Assembly (NCBI GenBank): GCA_028710605.1
Contig: JAQTTU010000004.1
Span: 62,001 to 126,000, forward strand
Length of the DNA: 64,000 nucleotides
Source of the DNA: Sideroxydans sp.
GTDB lineage: Bacteria; Pseudomonadota; Gammaproteobacteria; Burkholderiales; Gallionellaceae
Direction: 5' to 3'
Shown here: in pieces, positions 60,805 to 64,000 of the stretch
How the letters are laid out: each line of letters opens with the position of its first letter
Numbering within the stretch: the first letter of the stretch is position 1
Notes under the pieces: model-generated
What the model saw: the letters and a program-made list of their open reading frames with translations, nothing else
Told to the model about the DNA's origin: nothing
The model's database searches: none
Made by a program: the position numbers and the translations under genes

Positions 60805-62508
60805 ATGGGAAAAAGAATAACGATTGATCCGATCACGCGCATTGAGGGGCATCTGCGTATCGACTGCGAAATCAATAACGGCAAGGTTTCCAAGGCTTGG
60901 GCTTCCGGCCAGATGTGGCGCGGTGTCGAGCAGATTCTGCTGGGTCACGATGCGCGCGACGCGTGGGCGATCACCCAGCGCATCTGCGGCGTGTGTACCA
61001 CGGTGCATGCGATCACCTCGGTGCGCGCGGTGGAAAACGCGCTGCAAATGGAAGTGCCGCTAAACGCGCAATACATCCGCAACATCATCATCACCGCGCA
61101 CGCCATCCACGATCATATCGTGCATTTCTACCACCTGTCCGCGCTGGACTGGGTGGATGTCACTTCCGCGCTCAAAGGCAATCCGGCCACCACCGCGCAA
61201 CTGGCGCAAAGCCTGTCCAGTTGGAGCGGCAACAGCAAACAGGAATTCGCCAAAGTGAAAGAGCGTTTGGGCAATTTCGTCGGCACCGGCCAACTCGGCA
61301 TTTTCACCAACGGTTACTGGGGTCACCCGGCGATGAAGCTGCCGCCCGATGTAAATCTGCTGGCCGTCTCGCATTACCTGCAAGCGCTGGAAGTTCAGCG
61401 TTACGCCAGCAAGATTGTGAGCATCCTCGGTTCCAAATCGCCGCACATTCAAAACATGGCGGTGGGCGGCGTGTCCAACCCCATCGCGACGGATTCGCAA
61501 TCGGTGCTGACCATAGAGCGTCTGCTGGCGATCAAGGAATGGATAGACAAGTTGGCCGACTTTGTGAAAAACGTTTATGTGGTGGACGTGGCCGCCATCG
61601 GCGCGTTCTACGCCAACTGGACAGCCATAGGCGCGGGCGTGACGGACTACCTGTCCGTGCCCGATCTGCCGCTGGACACCAAAGGTACCAAGTTCGCCCT
61701 GCCCGGCGGTTACGTCAAGGGCGGCAACTTGGCCGGAGTCAAACCGATCACTTCTTTCAATGACAAATATTTCCGCGACGGCGTACAGGAAAGCGTCAAG
61801 CACTCCTGGTACAAAGGCGGCAAAGGTGCGCTGCATCCTTACGAGGGCGAGACCATCCCGAAATACACCGACTTCCAGGACGACGGCAAATATTCCTGGG
61901 TCAAGTCGCCCACGTTCTACGGACACCCGGCGCAGGTCGGCCCGCTGTCGCGCGTGCTGGCAATGGCCGCACAGAATCACGCACCGACGTTGAAGTATCT
62001 GAACGGCGTGCTGGATACTGCCGGAGCGATTGCCAAGACCAAGATTCCGTTGGCCGCCGTGCATTCCACCATCGGTCGTCACGCGGCACGTGCCGTGTCG
62101 TGCGCGGTGCAAGTGGACGAATTGGCGAAACAATGGCAACTGCTGGTGGACAACATCGGCAAAGGCGACACCGCCACGTTCAACAAGCCGGTGTTCCCCA
62201 AAGGCGAAGTCAGCGGTGTCGGTTTCCACGAAGCCCCGCGCGGCGTACTGTCGCACTGGGTGGTGCTGGACAACGGCAAGATCACCAACTATCAGGCCGT
62301 GGTGCCGACCACCTGGAATGCAGCCCCGCGCAACGAAGGCGACGTGCCCGGACCTTACGAAGCATCGCTGTTGAACACCCCCGTGGCCGATGCGGAACGT
62401 CCGCTGGAAGTGCTGCGCACCGTGCACTCGTTCGACCCGTGTCTGGCTTGCGCCGTGCATGTGCTCGATGCCGAAGGCAACCCCGTCGTGCAAGTGAAGG
62501 CGCTCTAA
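60805..62508 (+). CDS. hybC: [NiFe]-hydrogenase large subunit
   Basis: A 567-aa catalytic subunit with both Ni-Fe ligand motifs: N-terminal RICGVCTTVHAITSVRAVEN and C-terminal DPCLACAVH, followed by a 15-residue extension (VLDAEGNPVVQVKAL) that the maturation protease removes after His. PITRIEGHLRIDCEI is the typical N-terminus. AGGAG eight bases before the ATG. Gene order small-HybA-HybB-large follows E. coli hydrogenase 2. Confidence 0.96.
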   Translation: MGKRITIDPITRIEGHLRIDCEINNGKVSKAWASGQMWRGVEQILLGHDARDAWAITQRICGVCTTVHAITSVRAVENALQMEVPLNAQYIRNIIITAHAIHDHIVHFYHLSALDWVDVTSALKGNPATTAQLAQSLSSWSGNSKQEFAKVKERLGNFVGTGQLGIFTNGYWGHPAMKLPPDVNLLAVSHYLQALEVQRYASKIVSILGSKSPHIQNMAVGGVSNPIATDSQSVLTIERLLAIKEWIDKLADFVKNVYVVDVAAIGAFYANWTAIGAGVTDYLSVPDLPLDTKGTKFALPGGYVKGGNLAGVKPITSFNDKYFRDGVQESVKHSWYKGGKGALHPYEGETIPKYTDFQDDGKYSWVKSPTFYGHPAQVGPLSRVLAMAAQNHAPTLKYLNGVLDTAGAIAKTKIPLAAVHSTIGRHAARAVSCAVQVDELAKQWQLLVDNIGKGDTATFNKPVFPKGEVSGVGFHEAPRGVLSHWVVLDNGKITNYQAVVPTTWNAAPRNEGDVPGPYEASLLNTPVADAERPLEVLRTVHSFDPCLACAVHVLDAEGNPVVQVKAL

Positions 62509-62515
62509 CCTTTAT

Positions 62516-62616
62516 TCCCTCCCCCTTGCAGGGGGAGGGCTAGGGAGGGGGTAGAATTTTTGTTGCGTCACAACTTCTACCCCCATCCTAACCTTCCCCC
62601 TGCAAGGGGGAAGGAA
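62516..62616. repeat. Family C inverted repeat inside the hydrogenase operon
   Basis: CCCTCCCCCTTGCAGGGGGA and CCTTCCCCCTGCAAGGGGGA hairpins between the large-subunit gene and hybD. If it ends transcripts partially, maturation genes would be expressed less than structural genes. Confidence 0.9.
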
Positions 62617-62650
62617 CTGAAATAGTTGGCAGTCCGAAAGGGAAATGTTC

Positions 62651-63142
62651 ATGCGTATTGTTGTATTAGGTGTCGGCAACCTCCTGCTCACCGACGAAGG
62701 TGTCGGCGTGCGCGCCATCGAAAAATTGCAGCGCGATTACGAATTGCCACCCGAGGTCGTAGTCATCGACGGCGGCACGACGGGCATGGAGATGCTGGAA
62801 GATTTGTCCAACGCCGATCACATCATCATCATCGACGCGGTGCGTGCGGGCAAAGCGCCCGCCTCCATCGTCAAGCTGGTGGGCGATCAAGTGCCGGTGT
62901 TCTTCAAAACCAAACTGTCGCCGCACCAGATCGGCCTGTCCGATGTGCTGGCCACGCTAGCCTTCATCGGCGAGCAACCCGGCGGAATCACGGTGATCGG
63001 AGTCGAACCGGTATCGCTGGAAACCGCGATGGAACTCACGCCGCAAGTGGAAGCGCGCTTGCCGGAAGTGGTGGAACTGGTGGTCGCGGAATTGCGGCAA
63101 CTGGGTGTTGATGTGCAAAGCGCGGTAGCGGAAGCGGCATAG
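62651..63142 (+). CDS. hybD: Hydrogenase maturation protease
   Basis: A 163-aa endopeptidase that removes the C-terminal extension of the large subunit once nickel is in place. GVGNLLLTDEGVGVRAIEKL carries the first acidic nickel-binding residue, VIDGGTTGMEMLEDL the second acidic motif, and SPHQIGLSDVLATLAFIG the conserved His. The second of two nearby ATGs is chosen for its spacing to GGGA. It ends 2 nt before the hypC start. Confidence 0.93.
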   Translation: MRIVVLGVGNLLLTDEGVGVRAIEKLQRDYELPPEVVVIDGGTTGMEMLEDLSNADHIIIIDAVRAGKAPASIVKLVGDQVPVFFKTKLSPHQIGLSDVLATLAFIGEQPGGITVIGVEPVSLETAMELTPQVEARLPEVVELVVAELRQLGVDVQSAVAEAA

Positions 63143-63144
63143 CG

Positions 63145-63378
63145 ATGTGCATGGCAATCCCCTCCCGCATCGTTGCGCTCACGGGCGAAATGGCTACCGT
63201 GGAATGCTTCGGCGAACAGCGCGATGTCAGTCTGATGCTGATCGACAGCCCGTTACAGCTGGGCGACTACCTGCTGGTGCAAGCGGGCGGTTTCGCCTAC
63301 GAACGCGTCGAACCTTCCCAGGCCATGGAAGCCCTACAGATTTTCAGTACCGTGATCGGACACACCACGGCTGCATAA
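63145..63378 (+). CDS. HypC/HybG-family hydrogenase chaperone
   Basis: A 77-aa protein beginning MCMAIPSRIVALTGEMATVE; Cys2, freed by Met removal, carries the Fe(CN)2CO group to the large-subunit precursor. The OB-like core (VSLMLIDSPLQLGDYLLVQA) is typical. It is the last gene of the operon, followed by a terminator; the other hyp genes are not in the window. Confidence 0.95.
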   Translation: MCMAIPSRIVALTGEMATVECFGEQRDVSLMLIDSPLQLGDYLLVQAGGFAYERVEPSQAMEALQIFSTVIGHTTAA

Positions 63379-63400
63379 AAGTTGTTTCCCCCTGAAACCC

Positions 63401-63425
63401 GCCGACCTTAGGGTCGGCTTTTTTT
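63401..63425 (+). terminator. Intrinsic terminator of the hydrogenase operon
   Basis: GCCGACC-TTAG-GGTCGGC followed by seven T. Starts 22 nt after the hypC stop. Confidence 0.93.
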
Positions 63426-63467
63426 GCGCGTCATTCCGCCACGCCCAGCCGATTTATACACAACATC

Positions 63468-63538
63468 ATGGAGATGCCCGCCAATAGGCGATCTGCGATG
63501 TGCCTAGTGTGCGGATCGCCTATTGACGGGCATCTTCA
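63468..63538. repeat. Family B palindromic repeat
   Basis: GAGATGCCCGCCAATAGGCG faces CGCCTATTGACGGGCATCTT; well preserved, between convergent genes. Confidence 0.9.
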
Positions 63539-63560
63539 GGCAGTTGCGCATTTTTCAAAC

Positions 63561-64000
63561 TCAATTTTGAGGCGCATTTTCTGCTACATCGTCGCGTCGC
63601 ACCCAACGGCGCACCAGCGCTTTGCGCATCTCTTCCAGCAGCCACATGCCCAAGCCGAACGGGGCTATGAACAGCCACACTTCGACCGCGAGCGGGGCGG
63701 TGCCGAACAGCGCATTGCCCCACGGCGTATAGACGATGAGCAACAGCAGCACCAGTTCGAAGATGATGCCGTAGGCGATCAGCGGATTGCGGCGGTGGCC
63801 ACGACTGAAGGCGGACAAGACGGGATGGCGACAGAGAAAGATATTGACGACTTGCATCATGACGATGGCCGCGAGGCAGGCTGCGGTGCCCAGTAAATAG
63901 AGCGTGTCGTGCGATGCCAGCGTTTGCCCGAACTGCCAGCCGCCGCCATGCAGCACGAAAAAGAACGCCGCCATGGCCGCTGTCGCTTCCAGCAAGCCGA
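63561..64000 (-). CDS. C-terminal part of a P-type cation-transporting ATPase, 5' end off the window
   Basis: The last ~146 residues of a larger protein whose frame is open to the right edge. It contains four hydrophobic helices (AAMAAFFFVLHGGGW; LGTAACLAAIVMMQVVNIFL; IIFELVLLLLIVYTPWGNAL; EVWLFIAPFGLGMWLL) and a cationic tail, matching the C-terminal cation-ATPase domain (QVVNIFLCR and ...FGTAPLAVEVW are typical). Catalytic domains lie outside the window; substrate ion unknown. Confidence 0.8.
   Translation of the reverse strand, partial: GLLEATAAMAAFFFVLHGGGWQFGQTLASHDTLYLLGTAACLAAIVMMQVVNIFLCRHPVLSAFSRGHRRNPLIAYGIIFELVLLLLIVYTPWGNALFGTAPLAVEVWLFIAPFGLGMWLLEEMRKALVRRWVRRDDVAENAPQN

Overview
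The window looks like chromosome of a betaproteobacterium. Protein families (fused PntA/PntB transhydrogenase, EttA, RsgA, PBP1b, PepD, GrxD/BolA, E. coli-type Hyd-2 hydrogenase) and the dense haemerythrin, haem and Fe-S content point to a microaerophilic lithotroph, perhaps of the Gallionellaceae/Nitrosomonadales. That placement is inference; there is no rRNA or tRNA here to test it. Most genes are on the minus strand. The intergenic spaces are full of at least five families of palindromic repeats.

Layout. 1-4.8 kb: 5' part of a MASE1-PAS sensor (runs off the left edge) and pntAB with a clear terminator. 5.2-20.3 kb: a long co-directional minus-strand cluster, in transcription order two paralogous TonB-dependent receptors, a Met/Gly-rich membrane-anchored protein, a NapH-like polyferredoxin, a HgdB-family (double-cubane-like) protein, its ATP-dependent activase, a CcdA/TauE-like membrane protein, a third receptor, then tonB-exbB-exbD. 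20.3-29.4 kb: cytochrome b561, an orphan 467-aa protein, a VapBC-type pair, cytochrome c', a GrxD/BolA/membrane-protein set, a Crp/Fnr-type regulator, a membrane-anchored di-haem peroxidase and a DUF4242 protein. 29.4-42 kb: unknown proteins, two haemerythrin-fused signalling enzymes (HD-GYP and class III cyclase), PepD, GNAT, YcaO and a Cache-domain protein. 42-50.4 kb: PBP1b and a TPR lipoprotein, an outer-membrane-like protein, PhyH oxygenase, MDR dehydrogenase, RsgA, a secreted zincin. 50.4-55.2 kb: a toxin/mobile-flavoured island (zeta-like kinase, tape-measure C-terminal fragment, DinD fragment, RelA/SpoT-domain protein, VapBC). 55.3-63.4 kb: EttA, then on the plus strand a complete membrane-bound uptake [NiFe]-hydrogenase operon (small subunit, HybA, HybB, large subunit, HybD, HypC) closed by a terminator. 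The right edge holds the C-terminus of a P-type cation ATPase.

Two observations stand out. First, the 9-20 kb cluster couples a putative double-cubane reductase and its activase to membrane electron-transfer proteins and to TonB-dependent uptake. Second, a shared palindrome, TGCGACA-N3-TGTCGCA, lies 63-82 nt upstream of the starts of two of those receptors, the cytochrome b561 and the cytochrome c', suggesting an uncharacterised regulon. Electron-flow logic (inference): the hydrogenase feeds quinone through HybA/HybB, transhydrogenase supplies NADPH, and NapH-like protein, b561, c' and the peroxidase handle quinol, haem and oxidant chemistry, while the haemerythrin fusions report oxygen through c-di-GMP and cAMP-type signals.
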